Below, in pieces: positions 47,855-57,303 of a stretch of 64,000 nt of DNA. This DNA comes from Bremerella sp. P1. Lineage in GTDB: Bacteria > Planctomycetota > Planctomycetia > Pirellulales > Pirellulaceae. The position numbers and the translations under genes were made by a program. Each line of letters opens with the position of its first letter. Position 1 is the stretch's first letter. The notes below the pieces were generated by a model. That model saw nothing but the letters and a program-made list of their open reading frames with translations. It had not been told where the DNA came from and ran no database searches. The DNA is taken from the NCBI RefSeq assembly GCF_028748185.1, contig NZ_CP118164.1, forward strand, positions 2,170,001-2,234,000, in the 5' to 3' direction.

Positions 47855-49021
47855 ATGAAGCGTGCGTGGACCTATTATGGGCTTTCGTTCTTGTTGCTGG
47901 GACTTGCCGTTCCAACCGCGCCGCTGTTTGCCGAAGAGGCCTCGGTTGTCGAGTCGTCACCATCACTTCACACTCCTTTCGAGCCAAAGTCGGCCACCGA
48001 AGGCTTCACGCAGTTTGAAACCTTCATGCGTGATCCGAACAACCCGCTTCCGATTGCCGAGCGTTTGACGCAAGGGATCGCGATGCTGGATACCCTCTGG
48101 GCAATCGACTCCGACGAGGAATTCAAACGCAAGCTCATCTGGACGCGTTTCTCGCTACGAATGGCTCAAGCACGCACCGGCAGTGAGGCGAGCATCGAGA
48201 AGCTATTGAGCGAGCTGACCTCGTATTCTCAGCACGAGCAGCCCGAAATCTCGCTGGCAGCAAGAGATGCCAAGATGACGCTCCAATTGATGCTCATCCG
48301 TGACAAGTCCGCCGAAGAGAAACAGACCCTAGTTCAAAACATGCAGGAAGAGATCGAAGCGATGCCGGTCACTTCCGCTTCGGCCAAACTGGCGATGACC
48401 CTTGCCCGAAATCTTTCCGCGGTCGTTGATGAGAAGTCAGCCGCCAGCATCGCAGACGAACTCGCTTTGCACTTCGCAAATTCAGACGATTCAGAACTGC
48501 AGCGGGTATCGGAAGACCTGAAGGGCTTCTCGCGGATGATCAACCTGAACGGCAACTCGATTCAAATCGCCGGAAAGACGCTCGAAGGGAAAGAGTTGGC
48601 TTGGGAGTCGCTGCGTGGCAAGGTCGTGCTGGTCGACTTCTGGGCAACGTGGTGTGGTCCCTGCGTTGCCGAGTTCCCTCAACTGAAGCAGCTTTACGAG
48701 ATCTACCACAAGCATGGTTTTGAAGTCGTGGGCATCAGTCTTGACGACGTAAAGGCGGACGTTCAGCAGTTTGTCATCGATCGCGAGCTACCATGGATTA
48801 TCGTCTGCAATGCTGAAGGGGACGACTACCACGGCTTCTCGGATGCGAATGCCCGGTACTACGGAATCAACGCGATTCCCCAGATGATCTTGGTGGACAA
48901 AGACGGCATCGTGCAGGCCACCGATGCCCGTGGTGAGAAACTGGCCATGCTCCTCGCCCAAGCCTTTCCCGATGTGGAAGCCCCCGAATTAGAAAGCGAA
49001 GAAGCTGCAGCTGAGCAATAG
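47855..49021 (+). CDS. TlpA-like thioredoxin, paralogue of the preceding gene
   Basis: A 388-residue protein from the ATG at 47855, with GAGGAG six bases upstream; the ATG at 47837 lies before the signal peptide and is less likely. It has the same layout as the neighbour: signal peptide, helical domain with 'ASAKLAMTLARNLSA', and a thioredoxin domain with 'DFWATWCGPCVAEF' and 'NAIPQM'. Tandem duplication is evident. Periplasmic redox role inferred. Confidence 0.88.
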   Translation: MKRAWTYYGLSFLLLGLAVPTAPLFAEEASVVESSPSLHTPFEPKSATEGFTQFETFMRDPNNPLPIAERLTQGIAMLDTLWAIDSDEEFKRKLIWTRFSLRMAQARTGSEASIEKLLSELTSYSQHEQPEISLAARDAKMTLQLMLIRDKSAEEKQTLVQNMQEEIEAMPVTSASAKLAMTLARNLSAVVDEKSAASIADELALHFANSDDSELQRVSEDLKGFSRMINLNGNSIQIAGKTLEGKELAWESLRGKVVLVDFWATWCGPCVAEFPQLKQLYEIYHKHGFEVVGISLDDVKADVQQFVIDRELPWIIVCNAEGDDYHGFSDANARYYGINAIPQMILVDKDGIVQATDARGEKLAMLLAQAFPDVEAPELESEEAAAEQ

Positions 49022-49065
49022 TAATTCCCCCTACCCAATTACGTTGCTCTAGAGCAGAATCGAGA

Positions 49066-49094
49066 CGGGTCCGACTCAAGTGCGGACTCGTTTT
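49066..49094 (+). terminator. Terminator between convergent genes
   Basis: Stem CGGGTCCG with CGGACTCG (one wobble), 9-nt loop, then TTTT. It overlaps the 3' end of the opposing HNH gene. Confidence 0.7.
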
Positions 49095-49348
49095 CGTTTC
49101 CATTGCAGGTAGTTATCAAATTCGGGATGAGCCGTGAGTAGCTCGATCGTGTTGTAGCGGCGACCGAGTTCTTTCTCATCCGGAATGAAGTGATGGATCA
49201 TCTGATGACACATCTTGCACACATCGATTGTGTGCTGCATTTGCTGCTTGGAATAGCGGCTTTTGAACCATGCCTTGCGATGGCAATGGCGCGGGATCAG
49301 ATGATGCTCGTTAAAAGCTTCATCTCCGCATAGTTCACAGCGAGCCAT
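49076..49348 (-). CDS. Small HNH-type zinc protein
   Basis: A 90-residue protein with 'CELCGD' at the N-terminus, 'HHLIPR' at residues 15-20, and 'CKMCHQMIHH' about residue 44. These form a zinc-stabilised HNH fold with a possible catalytic His. Small stand-alone HNH proteins of this type are common; the target, if any, is unknown. No restriction or toxin genes are adjacent. Confidence 0.78.
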   Translation of the reverse strand: MARCELCGDEAFNEHHLIPRHCHRKAWFKSRYSKQQMQHTIDVCKMCHQMIHHFIPDEKELGRRYNTIELLTAHPEFDNYLQWKRKRVRT

Positions 49349-49414
49349 CGTGGTAGTCCTTCGGTTGAAACAGGCAACAATCCCCGTAAGACACCGATGC
49401 TCGCTTTCGGTTCA

Positions 49415-50884
49415 CTACGATAGCAACTGGTGAACCACGTTCCCGTGAACGTCCGTCAGACGGTAATCACGTCCGGCATAGCGATAGGTGAGCTTCTTAT
49501 GATCGAAGCCCAACGCGTGCAGCATGGTGGCATGCAGGTCATGAACATGAACCGGATTTTCGGCCGCCTTGAAACCGGTCTCATCGGTCGATCCGTAAAC
49601 CTGGCCACCCTTGATCCCACCGCCGGCCAACCAGCAGGTGAAACCGTAGTGATTGTGGTCACGTCCGTTGACCTTGCCTTGGTTGGAGCCAGGCTTAGGC
49701 AATTCGACCGTCGGCGTACGACCAAACTCTCCGCCCCACAAGATCAGGGTCTCTTCAAACAGGCCCAGTCGTTTCAGGTCGGCAATCAACGCGCTGATGG
49801 CTTTATCGCACTGCCCTGCCAGGCGGCGGTGTGACTTCTCGAGATCATCGTGGCTATCCCACGGCTGGCCTTTGTCGTGGAAGACTTGCACGAAGCGGAC
49901 ACCCCGTTCGACCAACCGACGAGCAATCAGAATCTGACGTGCCTGGATGCCGTCGCCGTAGGCTTCCAGCACGTTCTTCGGCTCGCGAGAAACGTCGAAG
50001 GCATCGGTCGCTTCCATCTGCATGCGATACGCCAACTCGAAGGACTGCACGCGAGACTCTAAGGCCGGATCGAAGCCGCGCTGCTCGCGGTGAGCCTGGT
50101 TCATCTGTTGCAGTAGATCGATCTGGTTGCGCTGTTCTTCCAGCGACAGCTTCGAGTTCTTGACGTTCTCGATCAGCTTCTCGACTTCAGTGTGCCGCGT
50201 ATCGACGTACGTTCCCTGATAGACGCCAGGCAAGAAGGCCGACTGCCAGTTCTGGGTTTGCTTGGTCGGGTAGCCATTGGGGCACATCACAATGTACCCA
50301 GGCAGGTTTTGGTTGTCGGTTCCCATGCCGTAGGTCAGCCAGCTACCAAACGCTGGACGAACGGCGACCGAAGCACCGCAGTTCATCAATCCCAGCGATG
50401 GCTCATGGTTGGGAACTTCGGCCTGCATCGAACGAATCACGGCGATGTCATCAATGTGCTTGGCCGTGTGCTGAAACAGCTCACTGACCTCGATGCCGCT
50501 CTCGCCGTACTTCTGAAACTTAAACGGCGATGCCATGGCGGCACCCGTCTTGCGCTCGGTACGGAGGTTCTCGCCGCCGGGCAGTGGCTTGCCGTCGTAC
50601 TTGGTCAAAAGGGGCTTCGGATCGAACGTATCGACATGCGAAGGACCACCAGTCATGAACAAGTGAATGACATGCTTTGCCTTGGCTGGAAAATGCGGAG
50701 CTTTAGGCGCCAGCGGGTTTTGATACGACGAGGCCTGGGCTGCCGATTGAGCATCGGCTGCCAGTAGTTTCTCGTCGCCCAGCAAACCGGCCAGGCCCAA
50801 CATACCAAGACCAGTTCCCATGCGAGAAAGCATGTCACGACGGTTCATGCAGGCTTCAGGGTGATGTGGGTATTGGCTATTCAT
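49415..50884 (-). CDS. DUF1501 protein
   Basis: A 489-residue protein. An N-terminal Tat-like leader ('NRRDMLSRMG' then a hydrophobic stretch) precedes the DUF1501 domain, with 'HVIHLFMTGGPSHVDTFDPK', 'RRLVERGVRFVQVFHDKG' and 'LILWGGEFGRTP'. The fold is related to alkaline phosphatase/sulfatase enzymes, but catalysis is not shown. It is the usual partner of the PSCyt1/DUF1549/DUF1553 gene that lies 57 bp upstream on the same strand. Confidence 0.92.
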   Translation of the reverse strand: MNSQYPHHPEACMNRRDMLSRMGTGLGMLGLAGLLGDEKLLAADAQSAAQASSYQNPLAPKAPHFPAKAKHVIHLFMTGGPSHVDTFDPKPLLTKYDGKPLPGGENLRTERKTGAAMASPFKFQKYGESGIEVSELFQHTAKHIDDIAVIRSMQAEVPNHEPSLGLMNCGASVAVRPAFGSWLTYGMGTDNQNLPGYIVMCPNGYPTKQTQNWQSAFLPGVYQGTYVDTRHTEVEKLIENVKNSKLSLEEQRNQIDLLQQMNQAHREQRGFDPALESRVQSFELAYRMQMEATDAFDVSREPKNVLEAYGDGIQARQILIARRLVERGVRFVQVFHDKGQPWDSHDDLEKSHRRLAGQCDKAISALIADLKRLGLFEETLILWGGEFGRTPTVELPKPGSNQGKVNGRDHNHYGFTCWLAGGGIKGGQVYGSTDETGFKAAENPVHVHDLHATMLHALGFDHKKLTYRYAGRDYRLTDVHGNVVHQLLS

Positions 50885-50941
50885 AATCTAGTTCCGGTTC
50901 TTATTTCGCGAAGTCGTTTGATCAGTGAGACAAGGAAAGGG

Positions 50942-53710
50942 TTAGTCCACGAACATGAAGTCATTCGAGACCATCACCACCTGGGCGACACTGTCCCACT
51001 TGTTCCACTTCTCTTCGTCGCTGGATGCTTCGACGTACTTCAAAAACATTTCCGACTCTTGCTTCGTAGGCGATCGCTGAAGCACCGTCTGGAAGAGTCG
51101 CTCAAGACGCTGTTGGTCCGAAAGCGACGTGTCATCTTTCCACTTTTCCGTCACCCACTGAGCCTGACGCTGCACGAACGGACTGTTCAGCAGGTACAAC
51201 GCCTGTTGAGGAACACTCGTCTTCGAGCGTTCCGGGCTCATCGCGTCGGGGCTGGGGTAATCGAATGCTCGATAGAGGTTCGGCAGATCTTGCCGATCCA
51301 CAAACCCGTACACGGTACGCCGCGGCGGATTGGGGACCTCCAGGATCTTCACGGCTCGTCCACCGAGGGAATCATCGAGCGAGCCGCTGACCTTCAGCAT
51401 ACCGTCACGCATTTCCTCGAAGCTCAGGCGACGTCGATTCATCCGCCAGAACAGACGGTTCTCGGGGTCTTTCTCGCGGGCATCGGGGCGGTCTTTGCTC
51501 GACTGCTGATAGGTCGAAGAAAGCATGATGTACTTATGCAGTTGCTTAAGCGACCAATCGTTGGTTCGCAGATAGGTCGATAGGTGATCCAACAGCAGCG
51601 GTAAGGCAGGCGGATCGCTGCGAATACCAAAGTCGCCCGGCGTAAGCACCAACGGCTGATCGAAGTGCCCCATCCACACGCGATTGACCATCACACGTGC
51701 GGTGAGTGGGTTATCGTCGGCGACGATGTCTTCGGCCAGCTCGAGACGTCCGCTGCCATTCTTGTAAACGGAATCCGACTCTTCATTCAAAACGCGAATG
51801 AACTGACGCGGTACGCGATCGCCACGTCGGCCTGGGTCACCTCGCAGGAAGATTTGTGGATCGTGAATGTTGTCGCGATCAACGACGGCCATCGCCCGCG
51901 GCGGGGAGCCAGCGGAATCGATCTCGTGTCCGCGAATGTTGCCTTCGAGCTTCTTCTGGTGATTCCGGTCGCTCGTGAAGTAGGCTCGACGCACGTCGTT
52001 CTCATTCAACACGACAGGCGAATTGCGTCCCAATAGCGACTTGGCAATCTGAGCCTGAGCACCTTCGAGCTTATCGGCCCCTTCCCGATTGAATTCGGCA
52101 TCTCGATAGAGCTTCCCGATCGGCTTCAACAACTCGTCGTATGTGTCGACCAACGCCGGCAGCGTCGTCGGCTTGGCACTATCGAGTGCACGTCGCACGA
52201 CTGGATTCAACTGGCTTTGCTCGCCGGTCCACTGGGCCAGCAGTGCTTCGGATTGCGATGCATAGGCGTCATCGCCCAACTCGCGTGCTTTGAACAAAGG
52301 TCCCCACACCGGATGATCTGGTTTCCATTCGCGATCGGCGAAGAGCTTCCACTTGCTGACCAGGTGCGGGCGAATGTTCTTGCTGTCGAGTTCGTTCTGC
52401 TCGAACTTGGCAATCTCGACATCTTGTTTCTTCGAGACAGCCCGGACGATGAAATCGAAGAAGTTGGTCGACGCTTCGAGTTGGATCGCACGATCGACCT
52501 TGGCGATATGCTGATTCAATGCGCCCTGCAGCTCATCCAGCTTCTTCTTGAATTCCGGATACTTCGGATCGGAATCGATGGGACCGACCAGCGGAGTGGT
52601 CTCTTCCAGCTGATCGAAAACACCGTATAGCCCGTAGTAGTCGGCCATGTTGATGGCGTCGTATTTGTGATCGTGACAACGGGCACACGTGACCGTCAAA
52701 CCGAGCACCCCTCGCGTGACAACGTCGATACGATCGTCGATGGTATCTTGCCGCTTGAGGAACTGGCGACCGATGCGAATCAACCCGAGACCCGCCAGGC
52801 GTCGGTCTCCTTCTTCGGCAAAGTAGTCCGCTGCGATCTGTTCCTTAAGAAACTCGTCGTATGGCGTGTCGAGGTTGAACGAATCAATCACGTAGTCGCG
52901 GTAGGCATGGGCGTATGGAAAGCGGCGATCCTGGCCATCGTTCAAGTAACCACGTGTATCGGAGTACCGGGCAACATCCAGCCAGATCCGGCCCCACTTC
53001 ACACCGTACTGATCGGAAGCCAACAGGTGATCGATTACCTTCTCGAACGCATTGGGGTCCTTATCGTTCACGAACGCTTCGACTTCTTCCGCCGTGGGAG
53101 GGAGCCCCGTCAGATCGAACGTCGCGCGACGGATCAAAGTCCGACGGTCGGTCTTCTCGCTCGGCGTGATGCCTGCTTCCGTAAGTCGGCTCTGCACGAA
53201 GTGGTCGATATCATTCGTCGCCCAATCACCTTCGACCTTGGGTGCCGCTGGATTCTGGATGGGCTGATAGGCCCAGTGATGCTGCTTATCGTCCACCAGG
53301 CGTTCGTCGAATGTGGCTGGCTGCAGCGGTTCAGACTCTTCGGGCCATGGCATGCCTAGCTTGACCCACTTCTCGAGAGCTGCGATCTCCTCAGCCGGCA
53401 TCTGACCGCTCGGAGGCATCTCGTACGTTTCGTAGCGTACGGCCTGGATCAGTTCGCTCTCGTCCGGCTTACCGGCGACAACGGCAGCTCCGGAGTCACC
53501 CCCTTTGACGACCGCCGATCGAGCGTCCAGACGAAGGCCATTTTCCTGCTTTTCAGGACCGTGACACTCGACACATCGTTTCATTAAGACCGGACGAACC
53601 GACTTCTCAAAGAATTCGATATGCTCGGGAGAGAACTTATTTTCCGCCGATGCCTGAGCCGTGAATGTGAACATCACGCACAAGGCGAGCGGCAATGCGA
53701 GGGTCCGCAT
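50942..53710 (-). CDS. PSCyt1-DUF1549-DUF1553 cytochrome protein
   Basis: A 922-residue exported protein with a signal peptide (1-22). A planctomycete cytochrome C (PSCyt1) domain (about 33-120) has the heme motif CVECHG (C46, C49, H50) and a Met-rich 'EMPPSGQMP'. DUF1549 (about 165-370) carries a second 'CARCHDHKYDAI' heme-type motif. DUF1553 (about 640-900) includes 'MVNRVWMGHFDQPLV'. Such proteins are near-restricted to planctomycetes and related groups, always with a DUF1501 partner; the reaction is unknown. Confidence 0.93.
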   Translation of the reverse strand: MRTLALPLALCVMFTFTAQASAENKFSPEHIEFFEKSVRPVLMKRCVECHGPEKQENGLRLDARSAVVKGGDSGAAVVAGKPDESELIQAVRYETYEMPPSGQMPAEEIAALEKWVKLGMPWPEESEPLQPATFDERLVDDKQHHWAYQPIQNPAAPKVEGDWATNDIDHFVQSRLTEAGITPSEKTDRRTLIRRATFDLTGLPPTAEEVEAFVNDKDPNAFEKVIDHLLASDQYGVKWGRIWLDVARYSDTRGYLNDGQDRRFPYAHAYRDYVIDSFNLDTPYDEFLKEQIAADYFAEEGDRRLAGLGLIRIGRQFLKRQDTIDDRIDVVTRGVLGLTVTCARCHDHKYDAINMADYYGLYGVFDQLEETTPLVGPIDSDPKYPEFKKKLDELQGALNQHIAKVDRAIQLEASTNFFDFIVRAVSKKQDVEIAKFEQNELDSKNIRPHLVSKWKLFADREWKPDHPVWGPLFKARELGDDAYASQSEALLAQWTGEQSQLNPVVRRALDSAKPTTLPALVDTYDELLKPIGKLYRDAEFNREGADKLEGAQAQIAKSLLGRNSPVVLNENDVRRAYFTSDRNHQKKLEGNIRGHEIDSAGSPPRAMAVVDRDNIHDPQIFLRGDPGRRGDRVPRQFIRVLNEESDSVYKNGSGRLELAEDIVADDNPLTARVMVNRVWMGHFDQPLVLTPGDFGIRSDPPALPLLLDHLSTYLRTNDWSLKQLHKYIMLSSTYQQSSKDRPDAREKDPENRLFWRMNRRRLSFEEMRDGMLKVSGSLDDSLGGRAVKILEVPNPPRRTVYGFVDRQDLPNLYRAFDYPSPDAMSPERSKTSVPQQALYLLNSPFVQRQAQWVTEKWKDDTSLSDQQRLERLFQTVLQRSPTKQESEMFLKYVEASSDEEKWNKWDSVAQVVMVSNDFMFVD

Positions 53711-53866
53711 AGAACTGAGCCACTGAGGTTGGGTGGGATTTGATCAAAGGGTGGGAACATGGGAAGACCATGCTCCACCTATTCTACCGCACCGCTTGGC
53801 ATCGGTCCAAGTCTAAATGCGTCCGCGAAGCGGCAAATCACCCCTCATTCGTGGGAAAAGATCGGG

Positions 53867-54697
53867 TTACGAGCCCTCTGCGGCTCGTGCCTGGGCTTCC
53901 TCTTCCAGCTCTTTCTCGATCGGCTTGCGCCCTTTCATACGAACCCGCATGTTGAGGAACTCGACGATCAAGGCAAAGGTCATCGCGAAGTAGATGTATC
54001 CCTTGTTGAAATGCGTGCCGGCCCCTTCGGCAACCAGCATCACGCCAATCAAAATCAGGAAGCTGAGGGCGAGCATCTTGAGGGTCGGATGACGTTCGAC
54101 GAATTCGGAAATCGGATTGGCGAACACGATCATCACACCCACCGAGATCAACACCGCCGTGACCATCAGCCAGATGCCGCTGACCTCCATACCGGCGATC
54201 ATCACCGTCTCTTGAACCATACCTACCGCGGTGATCACTGAGTCCAACGAGAAGATGATATCCAGCATCATCACTTGAAAGATGACACCAGAGAACGTCG
54301 CTGCAGCCGGCTTGGCTTCCCCGTCGGCATGCGGGTGGTGTTCGAGCTTCTCATGAATTTCGAAGACACTCTTCCAAATCAGGAACAATCCACCCACGAA
54401 CAAGATCAGGTCCTTCACCGAAACGCCTGCCAGCTCCTCGTGATGATGGAAAAACTCCAAGTCGCCGAAGAGCGAACTCCAGTAGAAGAACGGCTCGTCG
54501 GCTTTCATCACCCACGAGATCGTAAAGAGCAGCAAGATCCGCATGATCAATGCGGCCAGCAGCCCCATGCGGCGGGCATTGGGACGTTGCTCTTCTGGCA
54601 ACCGCGCCGAAACGATCGCGATAAAGACAATATTGTCGATGCCCAGAACGATTTCCATGGCGGCCAGAGCGATGACCGCGATCAGTGCTTCCCACAT
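53867..54697 (-). CDS. TerC-family membrane protein
   Basis: A 276-residue membrane protein with about seven helices and the two TerC motifs, 'EIVLGIDNIVFI' (about 15-26) and 'DIIFSLDSVITAVGM' (about 145-159), each with the conserved acidic residues. It has a His-rich loop in the middle (about 115-125). TerC proteins export manganese or other metal ions, often co-translationally loading exported enzymes. I looked for a yybP-ykoY riboswitch in the leader and did not find one I trust. Confidence 0.92.
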   Translation of the reverse strand: MWEALIAVIALAAMEIVLGIDNIVFIAIVSARLPEEQRPNARRMGLLAALIMRILLLFTISWVMKADEPFFYWSSLFGDLEFFHHHEELAGVSVKDLILFVGGLFLIWKSVFEIHEKLEHHPHADGEAKPAAATFSGVIFQVMMLDIIFSLDSVITAVGMVQETVMIAGMEVSGIWLMVTAVLISVGVMIVFANPISEFVERHPTLKMLALSFLILIGVMLVAEGAGTHFNKGYIYFAMTFALIVEFLNMRVRMKGRKPIEKELEEEAQARAAEGS

Positions 54698-54911
54698 AGA
54701 TGATTCTCTCAGCGTCCCCTACGGTGGCTGAAGTTGGCCACCAATCTCATTTCATCCCCACGATTTGGTCAGTCGCATCATAACGCACGCAGAAGTCGGT
54801 CACCATGCCGCTTTCTCGGCGAAGATACCCCTTTACGCCGTTGCATGTCGTGTGCCATCCAACCACAATAAAGCGACCTGCAAAGAAATTCCCACCTAAG
54901 GACACTGGCTC

Positions 54912-55865
54912 ATGAGCGCGCTATTGGATCGTCGTCAAATGCTTTCTCTCTCGGGTGCCGCGGCACTCGGCGGCGCCGGACTCACTTTGGGAACCTCCAC
55001 TACCGCACAGGCCGCTCCAAAGACCCCGCCGGCGATTCGCTACTGCTTTAACACCAGTACTATTCGTGGTCAGAAGCTGAATATTGAGCAGGAAGTCGAC
55101 ATTGCTGCAAAAGCAGGTTACGACGGCATCGAACCGTGGATCTCCAAGATTCAGGAATACAAAGACTCCGGCAAGAGCCTGCACGACCTGGGCAAGCGGA
55201 TTGCCGATTCCGGATTGAAGGTCGAAAGCGCGATCGGCTTTGCTCAGTGGATTGTGGACGACCAGGAGAAACGTACCGCTGGTTTGGAACACGCCAAACG
55301 CGACATGGACCTGCTCGCGCAAATTGGTGGCACACGCATCGCCGCACCCCCGGCCGGTGCTACCAACGGCCCGAAGCTCGACCTGCTGGAAGTTGCCAAG
55401 CGATACCATGCCCTTTTGGAAGTCGGTCGCCAGGCAGGCGTCGTTCCAGAGCTGGAGCTGTGGGGATTTTCGACAAACCTTAACCGCCTCGGCGAAGTGG
55501 CCATGGTCGTCGTCGAAGCCAATCATCCCGACGCGTGCATGATGCCGGACGTCTACCACATCTACAAAGGTGGTTCCGACTTCAGTGGACTCAAGGCGAT
55601 CAGCGGCAACGTGATTCCCGTGTTCCACATGAACGACTATCCCGCCGATCCGCCACGCGAGAAGATCAACGACAGTGCCCGGGTCTTCCCCGGTGATGGC
55701 GTTGCTCCGCTGAAGACGATGATCCAGACGCTGGTGGCCAACGAGTTCGCTGGCGTTTTCTCGCTGGAACTGTTCAACCCGGAATACTGGAAGCGTGATG
55801 CCTTGGAAGTCGCCAAAGAAGGGCTCGACAAGATGAAGGCCAGCGTCCAGCAGGCCATCGGCTAA
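54912..55865 (+). CDS. Exported sugar phosphate isomerase/epimerase-like protein
   Basis: A 317-residue protein with a Tat-type leader ('DRRQMLSLSGAAALGG') and a TIM barrel of the AP-endonuclease-2/xylose-isomerase-like family. 'GYDGIEPW', 'PELELWGF', 'VFHMNDYP' and 'VFSLELFN' carry the likely metal ligands. AAGGA lies 12 bases upstream. It is thought to act on sugars in the periplasm; the substrate is unknown. Common in planctomycetes. Confidence 0.88.
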   Translation: MSALLDRRQMLSLSGAAALGGAGLTLGTSTTAQAAPKTPPAIRYCFNTSTIRGQKLNIEQEVDIAAKAGYDGIEPWISKIQEYKDSGKSLHDLGKRIADSGLKVESAIGFAQWIVDDQEKRTAGLEHAKRDMDLLAQIGGTRIAAPPAGATNGPKLDLLEVAKRYHALLEVGRQAGVVPELELWGFSTNLNRLGEVAMVVVEANHPDACMMPDVYHIYKGGSDFSGLKAISGNVIPVFHMNDYPADPPREKINDSARVFPGDGVAPLKTMIQTLVANEFAGVFSLELFNPEYWKRDALEVAKEGLDKMKASVQQAIG

Positions 55866-55871
55866 GGCCGG

Positions 55872-56621
55872 TTATCGAGCGTCGGGGTAGGTCTTTCCCA
55901 ACGAAATGGAATCGGCGATCCAGAAGAATTCGTTCTGCTTTTCGCCGTAACCGCGTTCGCGCTTCATGAGCACTTCGACATCCCACAGCGGCTTGCCCGA
56001 CTCTTTGTCGATCACTTGAAACTCGTGACGTCCATAGTTCACGCCTTCGTAAAAACTGGACGAGATGTCGCGGACGAACTTCGCTTCGAGCGGGCCGCCT
56101 GCCCACCCTCGCAACACCTTCACGGCGTCGTGCGTTTCAAACGCCTCGAGATCTTCCTTGGTCAGATCGTCCTTCTGGTAATAGCCTTCCAGCGAGGTCG
56201 TTGCCGACTGACGACCATTGGGGCGGAGCGTCAGCTGGTGGGCTTCCATCGTCTTCTTTTCCAGCAGCAAGTCGAGCCAGCTCTTGGCCATCTCGCGCGA
56301 AGTGCTCATCATCACGCGATCGCGAACGCCCCCCTGCGTGACGCCAATGCCCAACCAGATGGCAGCCAGGCCCATACCGATCAGGGCCATTCCCTTCCCG
56401 GTCAGGACATCCGATTTTTGAATTTGGTAGTAGGCCACCAGCGATAGAATGATGGCCAGCACCGGGACGATCCAAAGGACCGATGTAAAAATCGCGAGAA
56501 CCGAAAACACCCCCAGCACCATGCCGCCAATGGCCAGCCGGCTTAGTTCTCGATATTCGAGCAGGTCTTCGTTTTCGGCGGAAAATCCAGCACCGGAAGC
56601 GTGGTTAGGCGTGTCAGTCAT
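55872..56621 (-). CDS. Membrane protein of unknown function (last gene of the PilT cluster)
   Basis: A 249-residue protein. After an acidic N-terminus, two hydrophobic hairpins (about residues 30-68) and a third helix (about 78-94) anchor it. The rest (about 100-249) is soluble, with 'REMAKSWLDLLLEKKTMEAHQ' and 'RERGYGEKQNEFFWIAD'. It resembles DUF4190-type membrane proteins in the N-terminal half. It follows the CvpA-like gene by 47 bp. Confidence 0.68.
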   Translation of the reverse strand: MTDTPNHASGAGFSAENEDLLEYRELSRLAIGGMVLGVFSVLAIFTSVLWIVPVLAIILSLVAYYQIQKSDVLTGKGMALIGMGLAAIWLGIGVTQGGVRDRVMMSTSREMAKSWLDLLLEKKTMEAHQLTLRPNGRQSATTSLEGYYQKDDLTKEDLEAFETHDAVKVLRGWAGGPLEAKFVRDISSSFYEGVNYGRHEFQVIDKESGKPLWDVEVLMKRERGYGEKQNEFFWIADSISLGKTYPDAR

Positions 56622-56668
56622 ACGTGACGAAGATTCAATTCAAAGGGGCGATAGGCGACGACAACGAT

Positions 56669-57232
56669 TTAGCGATCTGCTTCCGCTTGGGCACGCTCAA
56701 AGCGTGTTCTTGCGAACTCGACCATGTTGAACGGTTTGCCAGGCATCCCCAAATTCGATGGAAGTTGAAAGACAACGTAACCGTATGTACGTCCGGCAAA
56801 CGAAGGAACGCTGGGACCATTCATCATGTTGATGAAGTTTGGCTCTCCAACTGGCGAGGCAAACAGCGTAAAGCTAATCCAGCAGTACATCACGATGGTA
56901 ATCAAGCCTGTACCGATCCAGTCGAACGCGGGATCGAGCTTCTTGCCGAATCGGACCGGGTATTTCGACAGCCAGTTGACGTACTTCCGCAGCGAACCGT
57001 AGAAGCACCAAAACAGGAACCAGATGAAAATGAACTCGGTGAAACCGCTCCATTCGGGTGCCTTTTCGTTAATCTTGGCGGCTGACACGGGCGCGATATT
57101 GACGGCGATCACACTGCACAGAATCACCATTTGGCAGCTGAGAAAGTTCGTCCAGAAACACTGATTCCAGAAGACTGCGAACAACGCCAGCAGCAGGACG
57201 ACAGTAAAGACGAAAAAGTACAACACAGCCAA
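56669..57232 (-). CDS. Polytopic membrane protein, tentatively CvpA-like
   Basis: A 187-residue protein with four probable helices (about 5-23, 28-50, 64-82, 105-128) and a soluble tail ending in 'FARTRFERAQAEADR'. The order of helices and the linker 'LSKYPVRFGKKLDPAFDWIGTG' recall CvpA-type proteins, but the similarity is weak. It lies 71 bp after the GspE-like gene and belongs to the same transcription unit. Confidence 0.6.
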   Translation of the reverse strand: MAVLYFFVFTVVLLLALFAVFWNQCFWTNFLSCQMVILCSVIAVNIAPVSAAKINEKAPEWSGFTEFIFIWFLFWCFYGSLRKYVNWLSKYPVRFGKKLDPAFDWIGTGLITIVMYCWISFTLFASPVGEPNFINMMNGPSVPSFAGRTYGYVVFQLPSNLGMPGKPFNMVEFARTRFERAQAEADR

Positions 57233-57303
57233 AAGTCCTGGATACGAGTAACAACAACGGGGGCAATCAAACGACGAAGGAGCGGAAATACGAGAGTTGC
57301 AAT

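Noticed and set aside
54698-54880. Possible yybP-ykoY manganese riboswitch before terC
   Set aside because: The leader has some GGGG and CCGAGA-like strings, but not the paired loops of the consensus. A covariance-model search would decide; a hit above threshold would reverse this.
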